From NCBI GenBank assembly GCA_009360345.1, contig SPDP01000006.1, forward strand, positions 248,001-312,000: a DNA stretch of 64,000 nucleotides. Reading direction: 5' to 3'. The position numbers and the translations under genes were made by a program. This DNA comes from Alcaligenaceae bacterium SAGV5 (GTDB taxonomy: Bacteria; Pseudomonadota; Gammaproteobacteria; Burkholderiales; Burkholderiaceae_B). The notes under the pieces are model-generated. The model was not told the origin of the DNA. It worked only from the letters and a program-made list of their open reading frames with translations, and did not search any database. Of this stretch, positions 55,695-64,000 are shown piece by piece (positions within the stretch are counted from its first letter, which is position 1; the number at the start of each line of letters is the position of its first letter).

Positions 55695-57787
55695 CAGCGT
55701 TCGCTCCCGATGGCCACATGCAGGTTGCCGCAGTCGTCCACGGTCAATTCGTCGCCCGGCTGGACGACGGTCGTGGAGGCGTGTTCTTCGATCAGGGCCG
55801 GGCCCGGGACGCGGTTGCCGGCCAGCAGGGCATCGCGGCGGTACACCGGCGTCGGCACCTGGCCGTGCGAACGGAAGTACACCGGCTTGGTCGCGCGCAG
55901 CGCGCCCTCGGGCGGCGTCTGCCCGCCGGCCTGCACGACATGCCGGGGCGGCTTGCGCATCGCGCCCAGCACGGTCACGCGCAAGCTGACGATGTCGGCC
56001 GGCTCGGCCGGTGCGCTGGTGCCGTAGCGGATGGCGTGGACGTCGTCGAAATGGCGCTTGATCGCGTCGCGGTCCTGGCGCTCGAAGTACACGCGGGGCA
56101 GCTCCACCGTGACCGCGTGTTCCTGGCCGACGTAGCGCATGTCGGCCGAGCGCTCGATGACGATCTCGTCCGGCCGCACCGCCGAGGCCGCGACCGCCGC
56201 CCGCCCCTCCTCTTCCATCGACGCGTACAACGACTCGATCTCGTCGAACGACAGATCGTCCAGGTGGCGGAACACCGATCGCACGTAGTCATAGCGCAGG
56301 TCGCTGAACAACATGCCGTAGGCCGAGAAATAGCCCGGCGCGTAGGGAATCAGCACGCGGCGGATGCCGAGCTCGCGCGCGATGGCCGAGGCATGCAGCG
56401 GTCCCGCGCCGCCGTAGACCACCATGGTGAAGCTGCCGGCGTCCAGGCCGCGCTCGGTGGTGACGGCCTTGACCGCGTGCGACATCGCGGTCACCGCGAT
56501 GCGCAGGATGCCGTCCGCGGCCTCGACCGTTTCCAGCCCCAGTGGCGCGGCGATGCGCGCAAGCATCGCCGCGCGCGCGCCCTCCAGGTCCAGCGACATC
56601 TCGCCGCCCAGGAAATGCCCGGCATCCAGGCGGCCCAGGACCAGGTTGGCATCGGTCACGGTGGGCTCGGTACCGCCCCGTGCATAGCAGACCGGACCGG
56701 GCATCGACCCGGCGCTGCGCGGCCCCACGCGCAGCGCATTGCCCAACTCGACGCGCGCGATGCTGCCGCCGCCGGTGCCGACCTCGAAGATGTCCATCAT
56801 GGGAATCTGGATGGGCAGCGCCTGCTCGTAGCCTCCGACCAGCGCACTGCCGGTGGTAAGCGGCCGGCCCTCGCTGATCACCCCCGCCTTGGCCGTCGTG
56901 CCGCCCATGTCGAAAGCGATGGCATCGGGCAATCCCAGTTGCGCGCAGATCGCCTGGGCGCCGATGACCCCGGCGGCGGGACCCGACTCCAGCATGCGCA
57001 CACATTCGCGGCGCGCATGCTCCAGCGGGAACAACCCGCCGGTGGACTGCACCGCATAGAAATCGCCGCCGAAGCCGCGCTCGCCCAGGTGCGCCTCCAG
57101 TTGGCCCAGATAAGCCGACACGCGCGGTCCCACGTAGGCATTGGCGACGGCGGTCGACACGCGTTCGAACTCGCGGTATTCCTGCGACAGCTCATGCGAG
57201 GCGGTGACAAAGGCGTGCGGCAGTTCCTCGAGCAGGATTTCCTTCACGCGCTTCTCGTGGTCGGGCTTGCGATAGGAATGCAGCAGCAGCACCGCGGCGG
57301 CCTCCACGCCCTGCGCCTTCAGTTCCCGCGCGACCTCGCGCACCCGCGTCTCGTCCAGGGGCTTGTGGACGCTGCCGTCCGCGCGCAGCCGCTCCTCGAC
57401 TTCGTAGCGCAGCGAGCGCTTGACCAGCGGCGTGTGCTTGGTGAAAAAAAGGTTGTAGGCATCGGGGCGGTTGACGCGGCCGATCTCGTAGATGTCGCGG
57501 AATCCCTCGGTGATCAGCAGCGCCGTCTTCGCGCCATTGCGTTCGAGCAGCGTGTTGATCGCGATGGTCGAGCCATGCAGGAAAAGATAGCCGTTGCGCA
57601 GGTCGATGCCCGCGCCGTCCAGCGTGTGCTGGATGCCTTCGACCAGGCGTCCGTGCGTGGACAGGGCCTTGCCGAAAAGCAGGGTACCGGCGCTTTCGTC
57701 GAACGCGGCCATGTCGGTGAACGTGCCGCCGATGTCCACGGCGATGCGCAGGGGCGCCGATGCGGGCGCCAGGTTGGATGCGGTCAT
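55694..57787 (-). CDS. hydantoinase A/oxoprolinase family, A subunit (ATPase)
   Basis: A 697-residue HyuA-type subunit of the ASKHA ATPase fold. IAVDIGGTFTDMAAFD (about 15-30) is the phosphate-1 loop, HGSTIAINTLLERNGAK follows, and DMGGTTAKAGVI and VYGGAGPLHA are the other nucleotide motifs. The start at 57787 is chosen because the family begins close to VDIGGTFTD; an in-frame ATG at 57880 would add 31 residues. It is the first gene of the operon and divergent from the LysR gene at 57893. Confidence 0.94.
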   Translation of the reverse strand: MTASNLAPASAPLRIAVDIGGTFTDMAAFDESAGTLLFGKALSTHGRLVEGIQHTLDGAGIDLRNGYLFLHGSTIAINTLLERNGAKTALLITEGFRDIYEIGRVNRPDAYNLFFTKHTPLVKRSLRYEVEERLRADGSVHKPLDETRVREVARELKAQGVEAAAVLLLHSYRKPDHEKRVKEILLEELPHAFVTASHELSQEYREFERVSTAVANAYVGPRVSAYLGQLEAHLGERGFGGDFYAVQSTGGLFPLEHARRECVRMLESGPAAGVIGAQAICAQLGLPDAIAFDMGGTTAKAGVISEGRPLTTGSALVGGYEQALPIQIPMMDIFEVGTGGGSIARVELGNALRVGPRSAGSMPGPVCYARGGTEPTVTDANLVLGRLDAGHFLGGEMSLDLEGARAAMLARIAAPLGLETVEAADGILRIAVTAMSHAVKAVTTERGLDAGSFTMVVYGGAGPLHASAIARELGIRRVLIPYAPGYFSAYGMLFSDLRYDYVRSVFRHLDDLSFDEIESLYASMEEEGRAAVAASAVRPDEIVIERSADMRYVGQEHAVTVELPRVYFERQDRDAIKRHFDDVHAIRYGTSAPAEPADIVSLRVTVLGAMRKPPRHVVQAGGQTPPEGALRATKPVYFRSHGQVPTPVYRRDALLAGNRVPGPALIEEHASTTVVQPGDELTVDDCGNLHVAIGSER

Positions 57788-57892
57788 GGTGATGGGCGCG
57801 ATGCGCGCGATGTCGTGACGGCTCGCAGTGTAGGAATCCCTCGGATATCTTCCTAGACTTGGATCAGAGATTTCAGACATGCCAAAATAGAG

Positions 57893-58909
57893 ATGTCTTC
57901 ACCCACGGGCCATCCCATGAACCAGGCCGATCTGAAGCTGTTCGTCGAAGTGGCCGAAAGCGGCAGCTTCACCAAGGTCGCGGCCGCGCGCATGACCGTG
58001 CAATCACACATCAGCCGCCAGATCGGCAACCTGGAGCGCGAGTGCGGCGGCAGGCTGTTCCGCCGCACCGGCCGGGGCGTGGTCCTGACCGAACTGGGCG
58101 AGCACATCATCGCCCGCGTGCGGACCTGGCTGGCCGACACCGACCAGTTGTTCCGCGAGATCCGCTCCACATCCCCGGTACCCATGGGCGAGGTCCGCCT
58201 GGGCATCCTGCCTTCGGCCGCCCATCCGCTCCTGACCACGCTGTTCGGCCGCGTGCGCGAACAGTACCCGCTGATCCGCCTGAACGTGCGCGAGGGGCAG
58301 GGCGGAGAACTCGACGCGCTGCTGGACGCGGGCCTGGTCGACATGGCCATCCTGTTCCGCTTCCACAAGCCGGCCAGCGCGGAGGAACGGCTGCTCGCCA
58401 CCGGCCACACCTATCTCGTGGCGCGTCCGGGCGACGCGCTCACCCAGGCGCCTTCCGTCGACTTCGCCAGATTGCAGGACCTGCCCCTGGTGCTGCCCCG
58501 GCGGCCCGCCCATTGGCGCGCGATCCTGGACGAAACCGCGCGCAGCAAAGGCTTCGCGCTCCAGGCGGTGATCGAGGCCGACTCGCTGACCGCGCAAAAA
58601 GAACTGGCCGCCACCCAGTCGGTGTATGCCGTCCTCGGCCCTTATTCGATCATGCACGAACTGCGCCAGGGATCGCTGCAGGCCACCCGCCTCGTCAATC
58701 CCGACCTGCGCCGCTACGTCACCCTGGCCCTGCCGAAATCGGGCGTGATGACGCCGGCCTGCCGGGCCGTCTCGACCATGCTGCAGGACATCGTCGAACA
58801 ATGGGGCGGCGACCTCAGTCCGCCCGGGACGCCAGCAGCCGCCAGCCCACCCACAGCCCGCCGCCGCAGGCCAGCGCGAACACCCAGCCGGACCCGGCCG
58901 CGGCCATGA
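57893..58909 (+). CDS. LysR-family transcriptional regulator
   Basis: A LysR protein of 338 residues from the ATG at 57893, or 330 from 57917. The HTH is at about 9-68 (MNQADLKLFVEVAESGSFTKVAAARMTVQSHISRQIGNLERECGG). The effector domain ends near 305; the last 30 or so Pro/Arg-rich residues are antisense to the YeeE gene and exceed family length. It is divergent from hyuA with about 105 bases between, and probably regulates the hydantoinase operon. Confidence 0.9.
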   Translation: MSSPTGHPMNQADLKLFVEVAESGSFTKVAAARMTVQSHISRQIGNLERECGGRLFRRTGRGVVLTELGEHIIARVRTWLADTDQLFREIRSTSPVPMGEVRLGILPSAAHPLLTTLFGRVREQYPLIRLNVREGQGGELDALLDAGLVDMAILFRFHKPASAEERLLATGHTYLVARPGDALTQAPSVDFARLQDLPLVLPRRPAHWRAILDETARSKGFALQAVIEADSLTAQKELAATQSVYAVLGPYSIMHELRQGSLQATRLVNPDLRRYVTLALPKSGVMTPACRAVSTMLQDIVEQWGGDLSPPGTPAAASPPTARRRRPARTPSRTRPRP

Positions 58910-60002
58910 TGCCGGACAACAGCGTGCCCACCGTGCAGCCCAGGGCGACCAGGGCGCCCCAGCCCATCAGGACGCCGCCCAGCACGGCGCGGACGGCCTG
59001 GCCCGCGGACGGCAGCCGGGGGCGGAATTCGCCGGCCGCCAGCGCCGACGCCAGCGATGCCAGCACCAGCCCGCCCACGAATACGCCGTTGCGGGACAAA
59101 AGCGTTTCCTTGACCGCGGTGGCGCAGCCCGCGAAGGTATCCAGGCCCTCCAGCCGGGCCGGGAGCCACCCCTGCGCGGCACCCAGTGTGCGCGCCAGGC
59201 TGCCCAGCTCGGCGGTCACGCCCAGGGGCGCCACCCTCAGATAGGCCAGGACGCCGATCCCCGCCACCAGCGCTCCGCCGGCAAACCCCGGCCACCGCGC
59301 ATCGAAGAACATCTCGGACAGGCGCCGCGATCGCATCGATCCGGCCGCCGCGGTCCCGGGCTGCCGGTGGCGGCGCAGCAACCACGCCGCCACGGCGGCC
59401 AGCACCGCCACTTGCAGCAGCAGCGATCCGCCATAGCCCAGGTAGTGGGGCAGCCACCATACCGGTGCCGCCTGGATGGCTTGCAGATAAAGGAAGTTCC
59501 ATGAAGCGAAACCCAGGCCGAATCCCGCGACGGCGCCGAGCAAGGCCAGCACCGACGCCAACGAGCCCTCGCCCAGCCGGTACAGATGCGCGCTGATGCA
59601 GGAGCCGCTGACCGCCATGCCCAGGCCGAACACCGCGGCGCCGAGTACCAGCACCCAGCTGACGGGCCCGATATGCGCTCCCGCCGGCAATTGCCCGCCT
59701 TGCGGAACGGGCAGGAAGGCGCCGAACACGGCGTGGTAGCCGATCGTCCCCAGCGCCAGCGCCGTCACGATCCCCAGCAATCCCCGCGCATCGCGAACCT
59801 GCAGATAGTCCCGCGTGACGCAGTAGAAGCAGAACCGGGACCGCTGCAGGACCAGTCCGAAAAGCGCGCCGCTGGCCAGCGAAAAAGCCAGGATGCGGCC
59901 GTCGCCGGGCACCTCGGACAGGCTGAAGCCCGCCAATGCCAGCGCCGCGCCGATCAGGACGGCGGCCGCGCCCGGCAGGCGCGCGCGCAAGGCAACGGTC
60001 AA
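58815..60002 (-). CDS. YeeE/YedE-family sulfur (thiosulfate) transporter
   Basis: A 395-residue integral membrane protein with about ten segments. Conserved Cys lie in RFCFYC, GSCISAH, AGCATAV and LGCTVG, the pattern of YeeE, which carries thiosulfate through three Cys in its core. No ATG opens the family-like N-terminus; TTG at 60002 gives LTVALRARLPG and overlaps the rhodanese stop (TTGA), so translation is probably coupled. Its partner here is an exported rhodanese rather than the usual TusA-like YeeD. Confidence 0.88.
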   Translation of the reverse strand: MTVALRARLPGAAAVLIGAALALAGFSLSEVPGDGRILAFSLASGALFGLVLQRSRFCFYCVTRDYLQVRDARGLLGIVTALALGTIGYHAVFGAFLPVPQGGQLPAGAHIGPVSWVLVLGAAVFGLGMAVSGSCISAHLYRLGEGSLASVLALLGAVAGFGLGFASWNFLYLQAIQAAPVWWLPHYLGYGGSLLLQVAVLAAVAAWLLRRHRQPGTAAAGSMRSRRLSEMFFDARWPGFAGGALVAGIGVLAYLRVAPLGVTAELGSLARTLGAAQGWLPARLEGLDTFAGCATAVKETLLSRNGVFVGGLVLASLASALAAGEFRPRLPSAGQAVRAVLGGVLMGWGALVALGCTVGTLLSGIMAAAGSGWVFALACGGGLWVGWRLLASRAD

Positions 60003-60919
60003 GTGCTGCCCCAGACCGTGCCGGCAGGATTGCTGATGGGCACGCCCACCGTATTGCCGTACTCGGTCCACGAGCCGTCATAGTTGCGGACGTCGTAGCC
60101 CAGCAGCTTGCGCAGGGCGAACCACGAATGGCTGGAACGTTCGCCGATGCGGCAATAGGTAATGATGGGCTTGCGGCCGTCGATGCCCGCATCCGCGTAC
60201 AGCTTGCGGATCTCGGCAACGGGCTTGAAAGTGCCATCCTCGGCCACCAGCCGGCTCCACGTCACGTTGACCGCCCCTGGCACGTGGCCGGCGCGCACCG
60301 CCAGTTCAGGCACGCCCGGAGGCGCGAACACCTTGCCGTTGAACTCATCGGCGGAACGGATATCCACCAGCGCCACGTTGGCCTCCTTGCGCGCAGCCGC
60401 CACGACGTCGGCCAGGCGCGCCCGCAGCGCGGTATTGGCTGGCCGGATGGACACGTTGCCGGGGGCGGGCACGGTCGCGGCGGCCGCGAGCCGGCGCCCT
60501 TCGGCTTCCCACTTCTTGCGGCCGCCGTCCAGCAGCTTCACGTTGTCGATGCCATAGATATCGAATACCCAGGCCCCCCAGGCGGCGAACCAGTTGTTGT
60601 TGTCGCCGTAGAGCACGGTGATGCTGTCCTGGCTGACGCCGGACTGGCGCAGCAGCGCCTGGAAATGCTCCGGCTTGGCGATGTCCCGCTCGACCCGGTC
60701 GACCAGGTCGCTATGCCAACGGACATTCACCGCGCCCGGGATGTGGCCGCGCTCGTAGACCCCGGGGTTGACGCTGACCTCGATGACCCGCACCTTGGGA
60801 TTGGACAGGTTCTTCTCCAGCCACTCGGTCGAAACCAGATGCGGACTGTCGGCATGAGCCGGCGCGACGGCGGCGGCAAGAGCGGCTAGGGCAGCCGCGA
60901 ATAGCGTGCGTAGCGACAT
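59999..60919 (-). CDS. exported rhodanese (thiosulfate/3-mercaptopyruvate sulfurtransferase)
   Basis: A 306-residue tandem rhodanese. A Sec signal peptide spans about 1-23 (PAHA). The first rhodanese domain lacks the catalytic Cys (LYGDNNNW in that position); the second has the active loop TYCRIGERSSH with Cys256. GGAGA precedes the ATG at 60919. It is upstream of and overlaps the YeeE gene, so it probably handles thiosulfate or sulfane sulfur in the periplasm before uptake. Confidence 0.93.
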   Translation of the reverse strand: MSLRTLFAAALAALAAAVAPAHADSPHLVSTEWLEKNLSNPKVRVIEVSVNPGVYERGHIPGAVNVRWHSDLVDRVERDIAKPEHFQALLRQSGVSQDSITVLYGDNNNWFAAWGAWVFDIYGIDNVKLLDGGRKKWEAEGRRLAAAATVPAPGNVSIRPANTALRARLADVVAAARKEANVALVDIRSADEFNGKVFAPPGVPELAVRAGHVPGAVNVTWSRLVAEDGTFKPVAEIRKLYADAGIDGRKPIITYCRIGERSSHSWFALRKLLGYDVRNYDGSWTEYGNTVGVPISNPAGTVWGST

Positions 60920-61036
60920 GGTGGCGATCTCCGTTGCGCCGTGGATGAGCACGAACCTTAGCGAGAGCCGCCAGCCGGACGAACGATTCCTTTTCTATAT
61001 GTACATTTCCCGTTCAGTTTGCTGTCAGAAATGGCG

Positions 61037-61948
61037 TCACCCGCCAGAGGCGGCGTCCGGTCCCGGCAACAGGCAGGCCAGGATCCGGCCCAGCAACGGC
61101 GACACGCGATCGGGCAGCCAGGCCAGGCCCAGCACCAACTGGCCCTGGCTGCGCGGCAGCACCCGGCAGCGGGTGCCCGGCGCGAGATAGGACCGGTAGG
61201 TGCTGGGCATCAACGACACCCCCAAACCCGCTTCGACGTACCGGATCAGGCCATAGGCGTTGCGGACGCTGTGCCGGGCCAGCGGGATGAAGCCCGCGGC
61301 GCGGCAGCACGCCAGTTGCGCCGCGTGCAGCTGGCTGGCATGGACGGGCGAGAAACCGACAAAGGGCAGTGGACCCATGGCCTCGAGCAGGTTGTCGTCG
61401 GCAACGCCGTCGAGCGCCGCGAAATGGTCGGCGTAGATCAGCGCCAGCGGATCGGCCAACAGCGGGGCCACGGCGATGCCGCTGCCCTCGGCCGGCAACT
61501 GGATGATGCCGGCGTCGAGCGTGCCGTCCGCCAGGGCAAGCAGTTGCTCGCGCGTGGGCAGGTCCTGCACTTCCACATCGAGGCCGGGAATGGCGCCGCG
61601 CACGCGTGCCAGCACGGACGGCAACAGGCTTGCCTGCCCGCTGCTGACGCACCCGAGCCGCAACACGGAAGAACCCGCCGCCGCCGCGCGCTGGGTCTCG
61701 GCCACCGCGCGCGACAACCGGTGGAGGATCTCGGTGGCATGGGCAAGGAACACTTTGCCGGATTCGGTCACGCGCACGCCGGCCGCATCCCGGTCGAGCA
61801 GGCGCATGCCGAGCGTCTCTTCCAGTTGGCGCACCTGCACCGACAACGGCGGCTGCGAGATGTTCAGCGCTTCGGCCGCCTTGCGGAAACTGCCCGCTTG
61901 CGCGACGGCGACGTAGTACCTCAATTGGCGCAACTCGATCGCTCGCAT
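61037..61948 (-). CDS. LysR-family transcriptional regulator
   Basis: A 303-residue regulator of the CatM/BenM-like branch. The HTH is at about 5-65 (IELRQLRYYVAVAQAGSFRKAAEALNISQPPLSVQVRQLEETLG). The effector domain follows (LRLGCVSSGQASLLPSVL). The ATG at 61948 is chosen over longer in-frame starts because the family begins a few residues before the HTH. It is divergent from the Bug-MmgE/PrpD operon, its probable target. Confidence 0.92.
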   Translation of the reverse strand: MRAIELRQLRYYVAVAQAGSFRKAAEALNISQPPLSVQVRQLEETLGMRLLDRDAAGVRVTESGKVFLAHATEILHRLSRAVAETQRAAAAGSSVLRLGCVSSGQASLLPSVLARVRGAIPGLDVEVQDLPTREQLLALADGTLDAGIIQLPAEGSGIAVAPLLADPLALIYADHFAALDGVADDNLLEAMGPLPFVGFSPVHASQLHAAQLACCRAAGFIPLARHSVRNAYGLIRYVEAGLGVSLMPSTYRSYLAPGTRCRVLPRSQGQLVLGLAWLPDRVSPLLGRILACLLPGPDAASGG

Positions 61949-62054
61949 ATCCACCGTCCTTGATAGCGTTCCGCTAATGCCCGCTGACGACAAAGATATT
62001 GGACGCCCCGGCGGAGCCCGGCGGATCATGCCCCCACTTGAGGAGGAGGCATTC

Positions 62055-63011
62055 ATGAAAATCACGACATTGGCCCTGTGCATCGCATGGGCAAGCCTTT
62101 CCGCGGCCGCTCAGGCCGCGTGGCCCGAACGGCCCGTCCGGCTGGTGGTTCCCTACACGCCGGGCGGATCGGTCGATACGCTGGCCCGCCTGGTGGCCGA
62201 TGAAATGGGTCGCAATCTATCACACCCCATCATCGTCGAGAACAAACCCGGCGCCTCGGGCATCGTCGCCTCGCAGCACGTGGCGCGCGCCACGCCCGAT
62301 GGCCACACCCTGCTTTTCCACGCGTCGAGCCAGGTATCGCTGCCGCAGGTCGACGCGAACGCGAAGTACGACGCACTCAAGGATTTCTCCCACATCGCCT
62401 TCATCGGCGAAGTCCCGCTGGTCGTGGCCGTGCCGGCCAATTCGCCCTACAAGACCCTGCGCGACCTGCAGCAGGGGGCGCGCGCCGATTCGCGCCTGTC
62501 CTGGGGCACCTCGGGCATCGCCACGGCCAGCCACCTGGCCGAGGAACTGCTCAACCGCGACCTGGACATCAAGATGGAGGTCGTGGCCTATCGCGGCGCG
62601 GCGCAGCAGTTGACCGACATCATCGGCGGCCACGTCGCCGCCGGCGTCTCGCCGGTACCCGGCGCCTTCCCCTATCTCAAGGCCGAACGCCTGCGCGCGC
62701 TGGCCGTCACCAGTCCGCAACGGCTGAAGACGCTGCCTTCGGTGCCGACCGCGGCCGAAAGCGGCCTGCCCGGCTTCGAATTTTCGTCGTGGTACGGGTT
62801 ATGGGGGCCGGCCGGCCTTCAGGATGCGCTCGTCCGCGACATCCACGCCGCCGTTCACAAGGCGCTTTCCAGCGACGCGATCCGGAAGAAATTCGACGAA
62901 CTGATGGTCGAGCGCGGCGACGACTCGCCCGCCGCCCTGCGCGCCAAGGTACAGACGGAATCCCGCCTGGTCGAGCAACTGGTCAAAGACAACAGGATCG
63001 TCATCCAATGA
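62055..63011 (+). CDS. Bug/TctC-family periplasmic solute-binding protein
   Basis: A 318-residue receptor with a signal peptide (about 1-21, AAAQAA). Marks are PVRLVVPYTPGGSVD, ENKPGASGIVAS and ATPDGHTLLF. GAGGAGGAGG precedes the ATG at 62055. Its stop overlaps the next ATG (ATGA), so it and the MmgE/PrpD gene are translated together, and it probably binds a substrate of that enzyme. It is divergent from the LysR gene at 61948. Confidence 0.93.
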   Translation: MKITTLALCIAWASLSAAAQAAWPERPVRLVVPYTPGGSVDTLARLVADEMGRNLSHPIIVENKPGASGIVASQHVARATPDGHTLLFHASSQVSLPQVDANAKYDALKDFSHIAFIGEVPLVVAVPANSPYKTLRDLQQGARADSRLSWGTSGIATASHLAEELLNRDLDIKMEVVAYRGAAQQLTDIIGGHVAAGVSPVPGAFPYLKAERLRALAVTSPQRLKTLPSVPTAAESGLPGFEFSSWYGLWGPAGLQDALVRDIHAAVHKALSSDAIRKKFDELMVERGDDSPAALRAKVQTESRLVEQLVKDNRIVIQ

Positions 63012-64000
63012 GCGCTTCGCCTTCCGACGCGGCCGACATCACCGGCGCGCTGGGCGCCTTCTCGGCGGAGCTGGACATCGCCCGGGCGCCCGCCGCCTGC
63101 CTGGACAAACTCAAGCTGTGCGTGCTGGACGCGGTCGCCTGCGTGGTACAGGGCAGCACCCTGCCCTGGTCGCGGACGGCGGCGGCCGTCATGACCGCGC
63201 AATCGGCCGCGGGTACCGCCCGCGTGTTCGCCTCGAACCGGACGGCCGACACGGCGGCGGCGGCTTTCGCCAACGCCACCGCGGGCCACGGATTCGAGCT
63301 CGACGACATCCACAAGGAATCCATCCTGCACCCGGGATCGCTGGCGGTGCCGGTCGCGCTGGCCTGCGCGCAATCGGAGCCGGCCTGCGGTCCCGACCGC
63401 TTCTATTCCGCGCTGCTCGCGGGCTACGAGACCGGCTGCCGCGTGGGCAGCGCGAGCGCCATGCCGCTGTTCTTCCGCGGCTTCCATCCGCAGGGCACCG
63501 CCGGCGCCTTCGTGACCGGCGCCACCGCGGCACGCTTCCTGGGACTCTCCGCCGAACAGACGCGCCACACGTTCGGCATCGCCGGTTCGCTTGGCGCCGG
63601 GTTGATGGCCTCGCAGGAAGGCGCCATGGTCAAGCGCGCGCACGCGGGCTGGGCCGCCTATGCGGGCGTGCTGGGCGCGCGCCTGGCGGGCAGCGGATTC
63701 ACCGGCATACGCAACGTGGTCGAAGCGGAATACGGCGGCTTCCTGTCGGCGCACGGGGGAGTCGACGCCGACCGGTCGGTGCGCGACCTCGGACAGACCT
63801 GGGAAACCCTGGCGGTGGGCCACAAGCCCTATGCCTCGGTCACCAGCATCCACGCGGCGCTCGATGGCGTGCGCCGGACGCTGGCCGCCAGCGGCGCCGC
63901 GCCCGGGGACATCGAGCGCCTGCGCATAGGCGTCAGCGCGATGACGCTGGCCCATTGCGCATGGCCGTACCAATCACAAAGCGCGACGGCCGCGCAGATG
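63008..64000 (+). CDS. MmgE/PrpD-family protein, 3' end cut by window edge
   Basis: 331 residues are visible of a family that includes 2-methylcitrate dehydratase and cis-aconitate decarboxylase. The all-helical N-terminal domain shows CVLDAVACVVQGS, the active-site region GHGFELDDIHKESILHPGS (about 97-115) and HPQGTAGAFVTGATAARFLGLS. The C-terminal lid domain begins after 275 (AVGHKPYASVTSIHAALDGV). It is coupled to the Bug gene by ATGA, suggesting breakdown of an imported hydroxy- or tricarboxylic acid. The frame is open to the last base. Confidence 0.9.
   Translation, partial: MSASPSDAADITGALGAFSAELDIARAPAACLDKLKLCVLDAVACVVQGSTLPWSRTAAAVMTAQSAAGTARVFASNRTADTAAAAFANATAGHGFELDDIHKESILHPGSLAVPVALACAQSEPACGPDRFYSALLAGYETGCRVGSASAMPLFFRGFHPQGTAGAFVTGATAARFLGLSAEQTRHTFGIAGSLGAGLMASQEGAMVKRAHAGWAAYAGVLGARLAGSGFTGIRNVVEAEYGGFLSAHGGVDADRSVRDLGQTWETLAVGHKPYASVTSIHAALDGVRRTLAASGAAPGDIERLRIGVSAMTLAHCAWPYQSQSATAAQM

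Noticed and set aside
53814-57856. Long plus-strand frames opposite hyuB and hyuA (over 700 codons each)
   Set aside because: Shadows of the hydantoinase genes; no start context, no motif, composition typical of antisense GC-rich frames.
1-64000. tRNA, rRNA, CRISPR array, insertion sequence, integrase or prophage genes
   Set aside because: Looked for on both strands by eye; no cloverleaf, spaced repeats, transposase or integrase motifs were recognised.

Overview
The window is GC-rich bacterial chromosome and looks like a Bordetella or close relative (Alcaligenaceae, beta-proteobacteria). The evidence is the core order rpsB-tsf-pyrH-frr-uppS-cdsA-dxr-rseP-bamA-skp-lpxD-fabZ-lpxA-lpxB-rnhB, the number of genes for Bug-type (TctC-like) periplasmic solute-binding proteins (seven), and the many LysR regulators paired with small catabolic operons. 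No rRNA, tRNA, insertion sequence, integrase or CRISPR array was seen.

Layout. 1-9.7 kb holds catabolic units: an alpha/beta hydrolase cut by the left edge, a LysR gene, an amidohydrolase-Bug pair, a DUF883-type membrane protein, a lipoprotein amidohydrolase, and a Bug-arylsulfatase pair with a divergent LysR. 9.7-11.5 kb is a hipBA toxin-antitoxin locus behind an AT-rich, palindrome-dense control region. 11.5-16 kb has mhpE-mhpF (aldolase and acylating acetaldehyde dehydrogenase), a membrane diguanylate cyclase coupled to an Lrp/AsnC gene, and a MarR gene. 16-19.8 kb is a Bug-Rieske oxygenase-M24 hydrolase operon with a recognisable promoter and an operator-like palindrome. 19.8-22.5 kb has a small membrane protein and a sensor histidine kinase with no response regulator nearby.

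22.5-40 kb is the housekeeping block: map, ribosomal protein S2, EF-Ts, UMP kinase, ribosome recycling factor, isoprenoid and phospholipid synthesis, outer-membrane assembly (rseP, bamA, skp), lipid A synthesis (lpxD, fabZ, lpxA, lpxB), rnhB and a SpoU-type methyltransferase. Several of its gene junctions are short overlaps.

40-48.5 kb is an eight-gene leftward catabolic operon: two related Bug proteins, creatininase family, HpcH/HpaI aldolase, Asp/Glu racemase superfamily, M20 amidohydrolase, D-2-hydroxyacid dehydrogenase and VOC protein. A LysR gene is divergent from it. 48.5-52.5 kb has ppsR, an MFS transporter, a LysR gene and a Bug gene. 52.5-58.9 kb is a tightly overlapped operon of hydantoinase/oxoprolinase A and B subunits, a small Cys/His-rich protein of unknown family and a CobW/G3E GTPase, apparently followed by the Bug gene and divergent from a LysR gene. 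58.8-61 kb pairs an exported rhodanese with a YeeE/YedE thiosulfate-type transporter. 61-64 kb has a LysR gene divergent from a Bug-MmgE/PrpD operon that runs off the right edge.

The two places most likely to hold undescribed biology are the HyuAB-small Cys protein-CobW operon, which reads like an enzyme with its own metallation module, and the eight-gene creatininase/M20/racemase/aldolase operon, whose enzymes suggest a route for breaking down a cyclic amide or ureido compound. All assignments are by reading motifs and gene order; no database search was run.
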